From: Streptomyces sp. XY006
Lineage (GTDB): Bacteria > Actinomycetota > Actinomycetes > Streptomycetales > Streptomycetaceae
DNA: 64,000 nt
NCBI RefSeq assembly: GCF_002237655.1
Contig: NZ_NOKT01000006.1
Location: 62,001-126,000 of the forward strand
Reading direction: 5' to 3'
Shown here piece by piece: positions 24,442 to 32,829 of the stretch. A program made the position numbers and the translations under genes. Within the stretch, counting starts at the first letter, position 1. The number at the start of each line of letters is the position of its first letter. The notes beneath the pieces are model-generated. The model did not search any database. It was not told the DNA's origin and saw only the letters and a program-made list of their open reading frames with translations.

Positions 24442-27400
24442 TCAGAGGGCTATCTCGTCGACGTATGCGTCGGGCTTGTCGACGGCGGCCTCGACGAAGG
24501 AGGCGAGCTGGCGGGCCATGAGCGCGGCGCGCTCGTCCGAGATGCGGCCCCGGGCGTACACGAGACGTGCCTCGTAGCCCTCGGTGAGCGGGAAGACCTC
24601 GAACTTGAGGTCGTAGTGGGTGTGCCGGGGCGGGAACTGTTGGACGCGCACGGTGACACCGTCGGTCTGCCGTTGCCACGCCGGCATGTTCTGGAAGACG
24701 AACAGGTTCTGGAACAGGGGCAGCCGGTCGGCGGTCCGGGCGCCTCCGACCTCGGCGACGATGCGCTCGATGGGCACGACCGAGTGGCGCTGGCCCGCCA
24801 CGACGGAGGTCCGGGCGCGGTCCAGCACCTGGGCGATGGTCGCGTCCTCGTCGATCTCCAGACGCTGCGGGACGGTGGTGACGAAGTAGCCGGCCAGGTC
24901 GGCGGTCCAGGGCGGCGTCCGGTTCGCCATGGGAGTGCCGACGACGACGGTCTCCTGGCCGGAGAGCCGGGCCAGCCAGGCCGTGTAGCCGGCGAGCAGG
25001 GCCATGAACTCGGTGATGCCGTGCTCGCGGCACAGCCGCTTCAGCCGGGCGGGAAAGTCCGGCGACCAGCGCAGCGCGACGCTGTCGGCGGGCACGCTGA
25101 GGGAGGGGCCGCGCGGCTCGTCCACCGGCAGGTCGAGCCCGTCCGGCGTGTTGGCCAGTACGGTGCGCCAGTGCCGCAGCGACTCCTCGACGGCCGCCCG
25201 GTGCTCCGGGCGGGTCTCCCGCGTGCGCTGCCAGGCCGCGTGGTCCACGATCTGCAGGCGCGAGTCGTCGGGTCCCGGGTCCGGTTCGGTGAGCAGTCGG
25301 CTCAGCTCGTCGGTCAGCAGCGACCAGGTCCAGCCGTCCGCGATGATCTGGTGGGTGACCATGACGAGCAGGTGGTCGGCGGGGCCGAAGCTGACCGCGC
25401 GGGCCCGCAGCGGTGGTCCGGCGGCCAGGTCGAACGGCTCGTACGCCGTCTGCGTCACCCATCGTCGCACGGTCGCGTCATCCGCCGTCAGGCCCGTCCC
25501 GTCCGTCCACTCCAGGGCTGGGGGCTGGGCGCCGACGACGGCCCGCGGCTCACCGTCCACGGAGCGGAACGTCGTCCGCAGCACCTCGTGCCGCCGCACC
25601 AGAGCGGCGAAGCCTTCCGCCACCCGTTCGGCGCTCACCCCGGTGATCCGGAACGCGGTGGGGGCGCTCATCGCGGTGCTCTCGGGCTCCAACTCCTGGA
25701 GGAACCACAGGCGTTCCTGGTAGCGGTTGAGGGGCAGCTCACCCTCGCGCGGTATCCGCGACGGCACCGTGTCCGTGCCGGGGCCCGTGTCCGCGGCGGT
25801 GAGCAGGGCGCGCAGCCGGTCGAGGGTCGGCTCCGTGAAGAAGTCGGCCAGGGCGACGGTGCGGCCGAACTCCTCGGCGGCGTCGGCGAGCAGCCGGACG
25901 GCGTGCAGTGACGTGCCGCCCGCGCGCAGGAAGTGCGGCTCGGTGGTGCCGAGCACGCCGGCCCACAGGCGCTCCAGCGGGTCGGCGCCGGCGGCCTGTC
26001 CGCTCGGGTCGGACTGCTCCTCCAGGATCGCGCGCAGTGCCGTCACGTCGGCCTTGCCGTGCGCGGTCTTCGGCATCGCGTCCACGGGGGTGAGGCCGGC
26101 CGGTATCGAGCCGGCCGGCAGGATGCCCAGCAGCTCGTCACGCCATCCGGACCAGGGCACGCCGGGGACCAGGACGGCGAAGGCGTGCAGGCGTGCGACG
26201 CCGGCCGCGTCGGCACGCGTCACCACGACGCACTCCTCCACACAGGGCAGCGACTGCAGGGCGGCTTCCACCTCGCCCAACTCGATGCGGACGCCGCCGA
26301 TCTTCACCTGGCGGTCGTTGCGGCCGTGGTACAGGTACGCCCCGTCCGGCCGGCGGCTGGCCAGGTCGCCGGTGCGGTACATGCGCCGGGTCGGGTCGGC
26401 CGGGTGGGGCACGAAGCGCTCGGCCGTGATCTCGGGCAGGTTGAGGTAGCCACGGGCGATGCCCACGCCGGCGATGCACAGCTCACCGACCTGGCCCTCG
26501 GGCACCTCGGTGCCGTCCTCGCCGACGACGAGCAGCTCGATGCCGGTGATGGGGTGGCCGATGGGAACCGGTGCGGTGGGTGAGGCGTCCGCGGCACACT
26601 GCCAGTGGGTGACGTCGACGGCGGCCTCGGTGGGGCCGTAGAGGTTGTGGAGCTCGGCGTGGGGCAGCCGCTCGAAGAACCGCCGGGCGAGGGACGGGCC
26701 GAGCGCCTCGCCGCTCACCATGACCGAGCGCAGCCGCGGGCAGTCCCCGGGCCGCACCCGGCGCAGGAACTCCGTGAGCATGCTCGGCACGAAGTGCGTG
26801 ACGGTCACCCGGCGCTCCGTCAGGAACCGTGCCAGGTAGCCGGGGTCCCGGTGTCCGTCGGGAGCGGCGAAGGCCAGTTCCGCTCCGGTCATCAGGGGCC
26901 AGATGAACTCCCACACCGAGACGTCGAAGGTGTACGGCGTCTTCTGTGCGACCACGTCACCGGGTCCGATACCGAAACGATCCTGCATCCACCGCAGACG
27001 GTTGACGATGGCGGCGTGCTCGATCATCACGCCCTTGGGGCGGCCCGTGGAACCGGACGTGTACAGGACGTAGGCCAGGTGGTGCGGCGCGGCCGAGTCG
27101 ATCGGCGGCGCCTGGCCGGGCCCGGCGTGTGCGCGGGGAGTGAGCCGCGGCACGCCGCCGTCGGCGAGGGACCACAGCCGGGACGACTCCTCGGCGACGA
27201 CCGCCGCGGGCGCGGCGTCGCGCAGCAGAGCGAGGATCCGCCGGTCCGGGTCCGTGGTGGACAGCGGCAGCCACGCCCCGCCCGCCCGCACGACGGCGAC
27301 GATCGCCACGGCCAGGTCCACGGAGCGCTCCATCTGGAGCGCCACGATCCGGTCGGGCCCCACCCCCGCCGCCACGAGCGCCTCGGCCAGGGCGGCCGAG

Positions 27401-27522
27401 CGGACGTCGAGTTCGCGGTACGTCAGGACCTGCCGGTCGTCGCAGACCGCCCGCGCGTCGGGTGTCCGGCGGAACTGCTCGACCAGCGCCGCACACAACG
27501 ACTCCGGACCGGTACCAGACAC
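24442..27522 (-). CDS. Nonribosomal peptide synthetase, A(Ser)-T-C
   Basis: This 1,026-residue starter enzyme reads adenylation (about 10-490; YTSGSTGRPKG near 160, TFDVSVWE near 202), carrier (AGGTSL near 535) and condensation (about 590-1015). The binding-pocket code reads DVWHMSLVD-K by alignment with PheA, very close to known serine codes (DVWHLSLID, DVWHFSLVD). L-serine is the predicted first residue. The condensation motif is HQIIADG: the second, catalytic His of HHxxxDG is Gln, which I checked on the DNA near 25340-25360. The GTG at 27522 is chosen because a GAGGGGGG lies seven bases upstream. The C-terminal C domain should hand over to the A1-T1 module of the next protein, encoded 46 bases downstream. 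Confidence 0.93.
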   Translation of the reverse strand: MSGTGPESLCAALVEQFRRTPDARAVCDDRQVLTYRELDVRSAALAEALVAAGVGPDRIVALQMERSVDLAVAIVAVVRAGGAWLPLSTTDPDRRILALLRDAAPAAVVAEESSRLWSLADGGVPRLTPRAHAGPGQAPPIDSAAPHHLAYVLYTSGSTGRPKGVMIEHAAIVNRLRWMQDRFGIGPGDVVAQKTPYTFDVSVWEFIWPLMTGAELAFAAPDGHRDPGYLARFLTERRVTVTHFVPSMLTEFLRRVRPGDCPRLRSVMVSGEALGPSLARRFFERLPHAELHNLYGPTEAAVDVTHWQCAADASPTAPVPIGHPITGIELLVVGEDGTEVPEGQVGELCIAGVGIARGYLNLPEITAERFVPHPADPTRRMYRTGDLASRRPDGAYLYHGRNDRQVKIGGVRIELGEVEAALQSLPCVEECVVVTRADAAGVARLHAFAVLVPGVPWSGWRDELLGILPAGSIPAGLTPVDAMPKTAHGKADVTALRAILEEQSDPSGQAAGADPLERLWAGVLGTTEPHFLRAGGTSLHAVRLLADAAEEFGRTVALADFFTEPTLDRLRALLTAADTGPGTDTVPSRIPREGELPLNRYQERLWFLQELEPESTAMSAPTAFRITGVSAERVAEGFAALVRRHEVLRTTFRSVDGEPRAVVGAQPPALEWTDGTGLTADDATVRRWVTQTAYEPFDLAAGPPLRARAVSFGPADHLLVMVTHQIIADGWTWSLLTDELSRLLTEPDPGPDDSRLQIVDHAAWQRTRETRPEHRAAVEESLRHWRTVLANTPDGLDLPVDEPRGPSLSVPADSVALRWSPDFPARLKRLCREHGITEFMALLAGYTAWLARLSGQETVVVGTPMANRTPPWTADLAGYFVTTVPQRLEIDEDATIAQVLDRARTSVVAGQRHSVVPIERIVAEVGGARTADRLPLFQNLFVFQNMPAWQRQTDGVTVRVQQFPPRHTHYDLKFEVFPLTEGYEARLVYARGRISDERAALMARQLASFVEAAVDKPDAYVDEIAL

Positions 27523-27635
27523 GGTGCTGCCCCCCTCGTGAATACCCTGCCGGCGGATCGAACAAGATCGCCCCAGCGATGCACGAGAGGGGACTGTGGC
27601 ACATCGGAAGCACTTTAGGAAGATCCTTATTTGGT

Positions 27636-27652
27636 CAAGGAATCTTTCCTTG
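27636..27652. promoter_or_regulatory. Palindromic operator in the divergent control region of the cluster
   Basis: CAAGGAA-TCT-TTCCTTG is a perfect inverted repeat with 7-bp arms in the AT-richest stretch of the 245-base region between the two operons. A related half-size copy, AGGA-AGA-TCCT, lies at 27618-27628. A rightward promoter-like TTGCAT (27650-27655)-N16-TAATCT (27672-27677) overlaps the palindrome edge. Leftward, TTGACC (complement of 27633-27638) and TAAAGT (complement of 27612-27617) are 15 bases apart. A single regulator bound here could control both operons; no such regulator is encoded in the cluster. Confidence 0.5.
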
Positions 27653-27767
27653 CATTGATCAACTGGTGATGTAATCTGCCTCAGTCCCGCCCCGGCAACC
27701 CGCCGTACCAGGGCGGATGTTGACGTGTTGACGAAATGCCGTACCGACTCTGGAAAGGGTGTTGACG

Positions 27768-29639
27768 GTGTGTGGACTCGCGGGCTTCGTCGGGCCACGG
27801 CACGATCCCCGGGCGGCGCGCGGAACACTCGACGCCATGAGCGCGGCCATCCGGCACCGGGGACCGGACTCCACCGGATTCCATGTCGACGAAAGGGTGG
27901 CATTCGCGTTCACCCGGCTGGCGATCAACGACCTCGAAGCCGGCGACCAGCCGATGTACGACGAGAGCCGGCAGATCGTCGCCATGACGACCGGCGAGAT
28001 CTACAACTACCGCGAACTGCGTGACCTCCTCGTCAGCCGGGGCCACACCCTGCGCACACGCTGCGACACCGAGGTGATCCCGCACCTCTACGAGGAGTTC
28101 GGCCGCGACTTCGTCAGCCGGCTCGACGGGCAGTTCGCGGTCGTGCTCTACGACCACCGCGAACAGCTCTTCATCGGCGCCCGCGACCACTTCGGCGTCA
28201 CGCCGCTGTTCTACGCCCACCAGGGCGGCGAGTTGGTCTTCGGCTCCGAGATCAAGGCCATGCTGGAGCACCCCGCGGTGCCGCGCCGCGTCGACCTCGT
28301 CGGCCTGGACCAGGTGTTCACCCTGCCCGGTCTGGTGAGCCCGCGCACCATGTTCGAGGGCGTCCACAGCGTGCCGCCCGGCACCGCCGTCGCGTTCCGC
28401 CCGGGCGACCGGCCCAAGGTCTGGACGTACTGGGACCTCGCCTACCCGCGCACCGACGCGGACGTCGAACGCCACGACGAGGCGTACTACGTCCGCCGGG
28501 TCGAGGACCTGCTGGTCCGTTCCGTCGAGAAGCGTCTGCAGTCCGACGTGGAGGTCGGCCTGTACCTGAGCGGCGGTCTGGACTCGTCCCTGGTCGGCGC
28601 GATCATGCGGCATCTGATGCCGGACGCCGACATCCAGTCGTTCGCGGCGGCGTTCCCCGAGCGGGAACTCTCCGAGAGCGACTACCAGCGGCTGATGAGC
28701 GGTGTCCTCGACACCCGCCACACCGAGCGCTTCGTGCACGGCGAGGAGATAGCCTCCCGGCTGCGCGCGGTCGTACGGCACACCGAGTGCCCGCTGAAGG
28801 AGTCGTTCAACTCGGCCGCCCACGCGCTGTCCGAGGCCGTGCACCGCGCCGGCGTCAAGGTGGTGCTCACCGGGCAGGGCGCGGACGAACTGTTCGGCGG
28901 CTACATCGGCTACCGCTTCGACCAGGTCCGGCGCACCCAGGCCGCGGGCGGCGTCACCGACCTGCGCGAGGCCCGGATGCGCGAAAGCCTGTGGGGCGAC
29001 GAGAACTTCTTCTACGAACGCAACGACGCCGGATTCGGGGCCACCAAGGCCCGGCTGTACTCGGCGCCGGTACGTGAGCGGCAGGGCGAGATCGACTGCC
29101 TCGGCCACCCGTTGGTCGACCGCGAGCGCCTGACCGGCCTGCACGATCTGCACCGCCGTTCCTACCTCGACCTCAAACTCCGGCTGGCGGACCATCTGCT
29201 CGGCGACCACGGCGACCGCATGGTGTTCGCCCACTCGGTGGAGTCCCGCCATCCCTTCCTCGACCGGGAACTCGTCGAGTTCCTCGCGACCGTGCCGCCC
29301 GAGCTGAAGCTGAAGGGACTTGAGGAGAAGTACCTCCTCAAGCAGGTCGCCCGGGAGTGGATCCCGCGCCGGATCGTGGACCGCGAGAAGTTCGGCTTCA
29401 CCGCGCCGGGCAGCCCGCACCTGATCCGGCAGGACGACCCCGCGATCGAGGCCCTGCTGTCCCGCGAACGCATCGAGGCGGACGGCTACTTCGATCCGGA
29501 CCAGGTGGAGCGGCTCGTCCGCGAGTACGCCACGCCCGGGTTCCGCATCAACGTTCCCTTCGAGACCGACCTGTTGATGACCGTACTCACCTTCAACCTG
29601 CTCCTCGACCTCTACGACCTGCCCGCATACTCCGCCTGA
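27768..29639 (+). CDS. AsnB-type glutamine-dependent amidotransferase
   Basis: The 623-residue protein is a class II glutamine amidotransferase fused to an ATP-pyrophosphatase domain, like asparagine synthetase B. I choose the GTG at 27768 because it makes the catalytic Cys residue 2 (M-C-G-L-A-G-F), with GGAAAGGG eight bases upstream. The glutaminase domain has RHRGPDSTG and GEIYNY. The synthetase domain has the PPi loop SGGLDSS (about residue 269) and GQGADELFGGY (about residue 370). With Cys2 intact it should release ammonia and amidate an activated carboxylate, unlike beta-lactam synthetases, which have lost this Cys. It heads the rightward operon, so the acceptor is probably a building block or the peptide. 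Confidence 0.92.
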   Translation: MCGLAGFVGPRHDPRAARGTLDAMSAAIRHRGPDSTGFHVDERVAFAFTRLAINDLEAGDQPMYDESRQIVAMTTGEIYNYRELRDLLVSRGHTLRTRCDTEVIPHLYEEFGRDFVSRLDGQFAVVLYDHREQLFIGARDHFGVTPLFYAHQGGELVFGSEIKAMLEHPAVPRRVDLVGLDQVFTLPGLVSPRTMFEGVHSVPPGTAVAFRPGDRPKVWTYWDLAYPRTDADVERHDEAYYVRRVEDLLVRSVEKRLQSDVEVGLYLSGGLDSSLVGAIMRHLMPDADIQSFAAAFPERELSESDYQRLMSGVLDTRHTERFVHGEEIASRLRAVVRHTECPLKESFNSAAHALSEAVHRAGVKVVLTGQGADELFGGYIGYRFDQVRRTQAAGGVTDLREARMRESLWGDENFFYERNDAGFGATKARLYSAPVRERQGEIDCLGHPLVDRERLTGLHDLHRRSYLDLKLRLADHLLGDHGDRMVFAHSVESRHPFLDRELVEFLATVPPELKLKGLEEKYLLKQVAREWIPRRIVDREKFGFTAPGSPHLIRQDDPAIEALLSRERIEADGYFDPDQVERLVREYATPGFRINVPFETDLLMTVLTFNLLLDLYDLPAYSA

Positions 29640-29703
29640 CGGCAACTCAGGCGGGCGCCGGGCAGCAGCCCTGCCCGGATCCACATCGCCAGGGGGACAA
29701 CGG

Positions 29704-31713
29704 ATGCCGCCGACCGATCCGACGCACAGCATCACCGAGCGACTCAGCCGCACCCTGTCCGGGCCGGAGGGAACCCTCGCCCTGGCCCGGATGCAGCTGC
29801 TGGGCCGGCCCGTCGAGCGTTCGACGGAGCTGACCACGCCCACCCCGTCGGGAGCCGGGGTGGGCGTGTGGCGCCTGGCGGACGGGCAGTTGAGCCGGGA
29901 CACCGGACGCCGGGACGAATGGCGCTACTGGGCCGACCTGCCGGAGATACCCCTGCGCCCCGGACACCGCCGTGTCGCCGTGCTCGGGGAGTCCGCGACC
30001 CGCGGGTACTTCTTCGACCCGGCGTACTCGCTGGCCGGCCTCGTCGGCACCGCCCTCGACGGCGTGGACGTCCTTGACCTCGCCCGCACCAACTGCTCCC
30101 TGGCGGAACTCCTCACGACGGCGGCCGAAGCCCTCGCCCTCGGCGCCGACGCGCTCGTGGTGCACGCCGGGAACAACTGGAACAACGTCGACCCGACGCC
30201 CGTGGAGCGCCACGAACTGGCCCTGCTGCTCGAAGAGGGCGGCTTCCCGGCGGCCGCGGCGTCCTTCCGGGAGCTCGTCACCGAGGTCGCCGCGAGCGCG
30301 CTGGACCTGCTGCGCGAACTGGCGGGCGGGGTCCCCGTCGTCCTGGTCGTCCCGGAGTTCAACCTGGGCGACTGGACGGACGAGCCGATCCTCGACTGCC
30401 CCGCCCTGCCCGCCGGGCGGATGCGGCGCTGGCGAAGCGCCCGGGACGAGGCCGAGCGGGCCCTGCGCAGCGGCGACCTCGCCGGCGCCCGCACGCTCGT
30501 CGCCGAGATGACCGCCCTCGACGGCGGCTCCAGCCCCGTCTCCCACCGTCTGGCGGCACGCTGCGCGGCCTCGCCCGACGAGGCGCTCACCGCGCTGCGG
30601 GCGGCCAAGGACGCGGTGGTCAGCCCCTTCGCCATCCACTCCCCGCGCACCCTGGCCTCCGTGCAGGAGGTGATGCGCCGCAAGGCCGGCGAGGCCGGCT
30701 TCCACCTCGTCGACCAGGCGGCCCTGTTCCGGGACGGCGACGCCGGCGCGCCGGGCCGCCGGTGGTTCCTCGACTACTGCCATCTCACCTTCGACGGACT
30801 GCGCGCCACGGCCCTGGCCGTGGCGGAATCCCTCGCCACCGCCCTGGAGCTGCCCGAACGGCCGGACACCGGCCGCGTACCGGCCCGGGCCGCCGCCGAC
30901 CGGCTCGCCCTGGCCCATTTCCTCGCCGCCGTGCACAACGCCCACTACGGCCAGCCCGAGGACGTACTGCGCCACCACCTGACCCGGGCACTCGACGCCG
31001 ACGCCTCGGTCGCCGACCGCTTCGAGGACTACCTCGACTACCAGACGAGGATCGCCCCGAACTGGATGTGCTCCTCCTACGAGCGCTCCACCCAGGACCC
31101 GGCGTTCCGGCGCTACATGGTGGTCGGCGACGGCCGGCTCAACGGCAAGCTGGCGGACCACGGCCTGCGCGAGGTCATGCTCGACGTCCTCGAAAGCAGG
31201 GGCGTCCCGGCGCGCCGGCGCTACGAGGACCTGCTGGTCGCCGAACACTCCGGCAGCACCGACCTGCTGGCCGATGCGAGCCTGGCCACCACGTTCAACG
31301 AACGCCGTGACGCCGGTGTCGGACCGCGCGTGGCGTACCTGCGGGTGAGCTCCCCCCGCACCCGCTCCACCCTCGTCGTCGACGAACCGGCCCCGCTCGT
31401 CCTCGAAGTGACCTGGCGGCTGCCGGCCGAGGTACCGGTCGCGCCGGTGTCGGTCGCCGTGAACGGCCACACGGTGGGCACGGCCGAGGTGGGCCCGGCG
31501 TGGACGACCCGGGAGTTCACCGTGACCCCGGACCTCCTGCGCCGCGGCCGCAACACCGTCGAGATCCGCTGGCCGGAGGGGGGCGACGGCACCGACGCGC
31601 TCGTCGCCGGGGCCCCGGCCCGCCTGGAGTGCGGCGAGAACGTCCCGAGTCACCCGGTCCACGGCCACCTCCACGGCTGGTCCGCGACCCGGCTCGTGCC
31701 CGCCGCGGTCTGA
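29704..31713 (+). CDS. Large SGNH-fold protein with GES motif, role in cluster unknown
   Basis: The 669-residue protein has an SGNH/GDSL hydrolase-like core. Block I is VLGESATRGYF (about residue 93), where the nucleophile Ser follows Glu instead of the usual Asp. Block III is HAGNNWNN (about residue 153) with the oxyanion Asn. Block V is FLDYCHLTFDG (about residue 355), supplying D-x-x-H. About 300 more residues follow, including a beta-rich tail (RSTLVVDEPAPLVLEVTW). No signal peptide is present, so it acts in the cytoplasm. It could be an esterase, thioesterase, O-acyltransferase or transpeptidase-like enzyme acting on a carrier-bound intermediate. It follows the AsnB-like gene by 64 bases, with a GGGGG-containing ribosome binding site. 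Confidence 0.75.
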   Translation: MPPTDPTHSITERLSRTLSGPEGTLALARMQLLGRPVERSTELTTPTPSGAGVGVWRLADGQLSRDTGRRDEWRYWADLPEIPLRPGHRRVAVLGESATRGYFFDPAYSLAGLVGTALDGVDVLDLARTNCSLAELLTTAAEALALGADALVVHAGNNWNNVDPTPVERHELALLLEEGGFPAAAASFRELVTEVAASALDLLRELAGGVPVVLVVPEFNLGDWTDEPILDCPALPAGRMRRWRSARDEAERALRSGDLAGARTLVAEMTALDGGSSPVSHRLAARCAASPDEALTALRAAKDAVVSPFAIHSPRTLASVQEVMRRKAGEAGFHLVDQAALFRDGDAGAPGRRWFLDYCHLTFDGLRATALAVAESLATALELPERPDTGRVPARAAADRLALAHFLAAVHNAHYGQPEDVLRHHLTRALDADASVADRFEDYLDYQTRIAPNWMCSSYERSTQDPAFRRYMVVGDGRLNGKLADHGLREVMLDVLESRGVPARRRYEDLLVAEHSGSTDLLADASLATTFNERRDAGVGPRVAYLRVSSPRTRSTLVVDEPAPLVLEVTWRLPAEVPVAPVSVAVNGHTVGTAEVGPAWTTREFTVTPDLLRRGRNTVEIRWPEGGDGTDALVAGAPARLECGENVPSHPVHGHLHGWSATRLVPAAV

Positions 31714-31743
31714 CCAACCCCGCCGAAAGACAGGAGAGTCCCT

Positions 31744-32829
31744 TTGCGCTTCAGCGTCATGTTCTTCGCCTCCGGCGAGGCGGCCCCGCAGGAGACCTGC
31801 CGGACGGTGCTGGAGACCAGCCGTCTGGCCGACGTACACGGCCTGGACGCGGTGTGGACTCCCGAACGGCACTTCGACCAGTTCGGGAGCGTGTTCCCCA
31901 ACCCGGCGCTCACCAGCGCCGCGCTGGCCACCGCGACCGAGCGCATCCAGCTGCGGGCCGGCAGCCTCATCTCGCCGCTGCACCACACCGTGCGCATCGC
32001 CGAGGACTGGTCCGTCGTCGACAACTGGTCGTCCGGCCGTGCGGCGGTCTCCTTCGGCTCCGGCTGGAACGCCAACGACTTCGTGCTGGCCCCCGACGCC
32101 TACGAATCACGGCACCAGGTCATGCTGGAGCAGATCGACACGGTGCGCGCCCTGTGGCGGGGGGAGGACATCGAGCTTCCCAACGGCACCGGGCAGCCCT
32201 TCGCGGCACGCCTGCACCCCAGGCCCGTCCAGCCGGAGCTGCCGATCTGGATCACCTCGTCGGGCAACCCGCGGACCTTCCAGGACGCCGGGGCCCGCGG
32301 CCTCAACGTGCTGACCCACCTGATCGGCCAGAACCTGGAGCAGCTCGCCGAGAAGGTGGCCCTCTACCGCAAGGCCCGCGCGGACGCCGGCTTCGATCCG
32401 GCCACCGGGACGGTCTCCCTGATGCTGCACACCCACCTGGACGCCGACCCGGAGGCCGCCGAGGCCCGCAGCCGCGCACCGTTCCGCGACTATCTGCGCT
32501 CCGCCGTGAAGCTGGAACTCCGGGCCGCCCAGGGCGGCGGCACCATCAGCGGCGGGCATGTCCTGCCCGACGACGAGATCCCCGAGGACCTCCTCGACGA
32601 GCTGCTGGACGCCACCTACGAGCGCTATCTGCGGGACGGCTCCCTGATCGGCTCCCCGGACACCTGCCGGGAGATGGCCGACCGGGTGGCGGCGGCCGGT
32701 GTCGACGACATCGCCTGCCTGGTCGACTTCGGCGTGCCCAGCGAGCGGATCCCCGCGGTGATCCCGCTGATCGCCGCGCTCGCCGGCGACCGCCGCCCCG
32801 GACGTGAGGTCACCGAGCGTGAGCACTGA
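31744..32829 (+). CDS. Luciferase-like FMN-dependent monooxygenase, MupA/Atu3671 type
   Basis: A 361-residue TIM-barrel flavin oxidoreductase of the bacterial luciferase-like class. The start RFSVMFFASGE, the early TPERHF (about residue 41), the SLISPLHHTVRIAEDWSVVDNWSSGR block (about residues 78-103) and the SFGSGWNANDF segment are characteristic of the MupA/Atu3671 branch, whose members are typically encoded in NRPS/PKS clusters and act as monooxygenases. The TTG at 31744 is taken because AGGAGAG lies seven bases upstream. In the pathway it could hydroxylate a carbon or nitrogen of a carrier-bound residue. It needs reduced flavin from a reductase not encoded here. Confidence 0.88.
   Translation: MRFSVMFFASGEAAPQETCRTVLETSRLADVHGLDAVWTPERHFDQFGSVFPNPALTSAALATATERIQLRAGSLISPLHHTVRIAEDWSVVDNWSSGRAAVSFGSGWNANDFVLAPDAYESRHQVMLEQIDTVRALWRGEDIELPNGTGQPFAARLHPRPVQPELPIWITSSGNPRTFQDAGARGLNVLTHLIGQNLEQLAEKVALYRKARADAGFDPATGTVSLMLHTHLDADPEAAEARSRAPFRDYLRSAVKLELRAAQGGGTISGGHVLPDDEIPEDLLDELLDATYERYLRDGSLIGSPDTCREMADRVAAAGVDDIACLVDFGVPSERIPAVIPLIAALAGDRRPGREVTEREH

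Noticed and set aside
27768..29639. AsnB-like gene as a beta-lactam synthetase
   Set aside because: Beta-lactam synthetases have lost the Cys2 glutaminase nucleophile; here Cys2 is intact when the GTG start is used.
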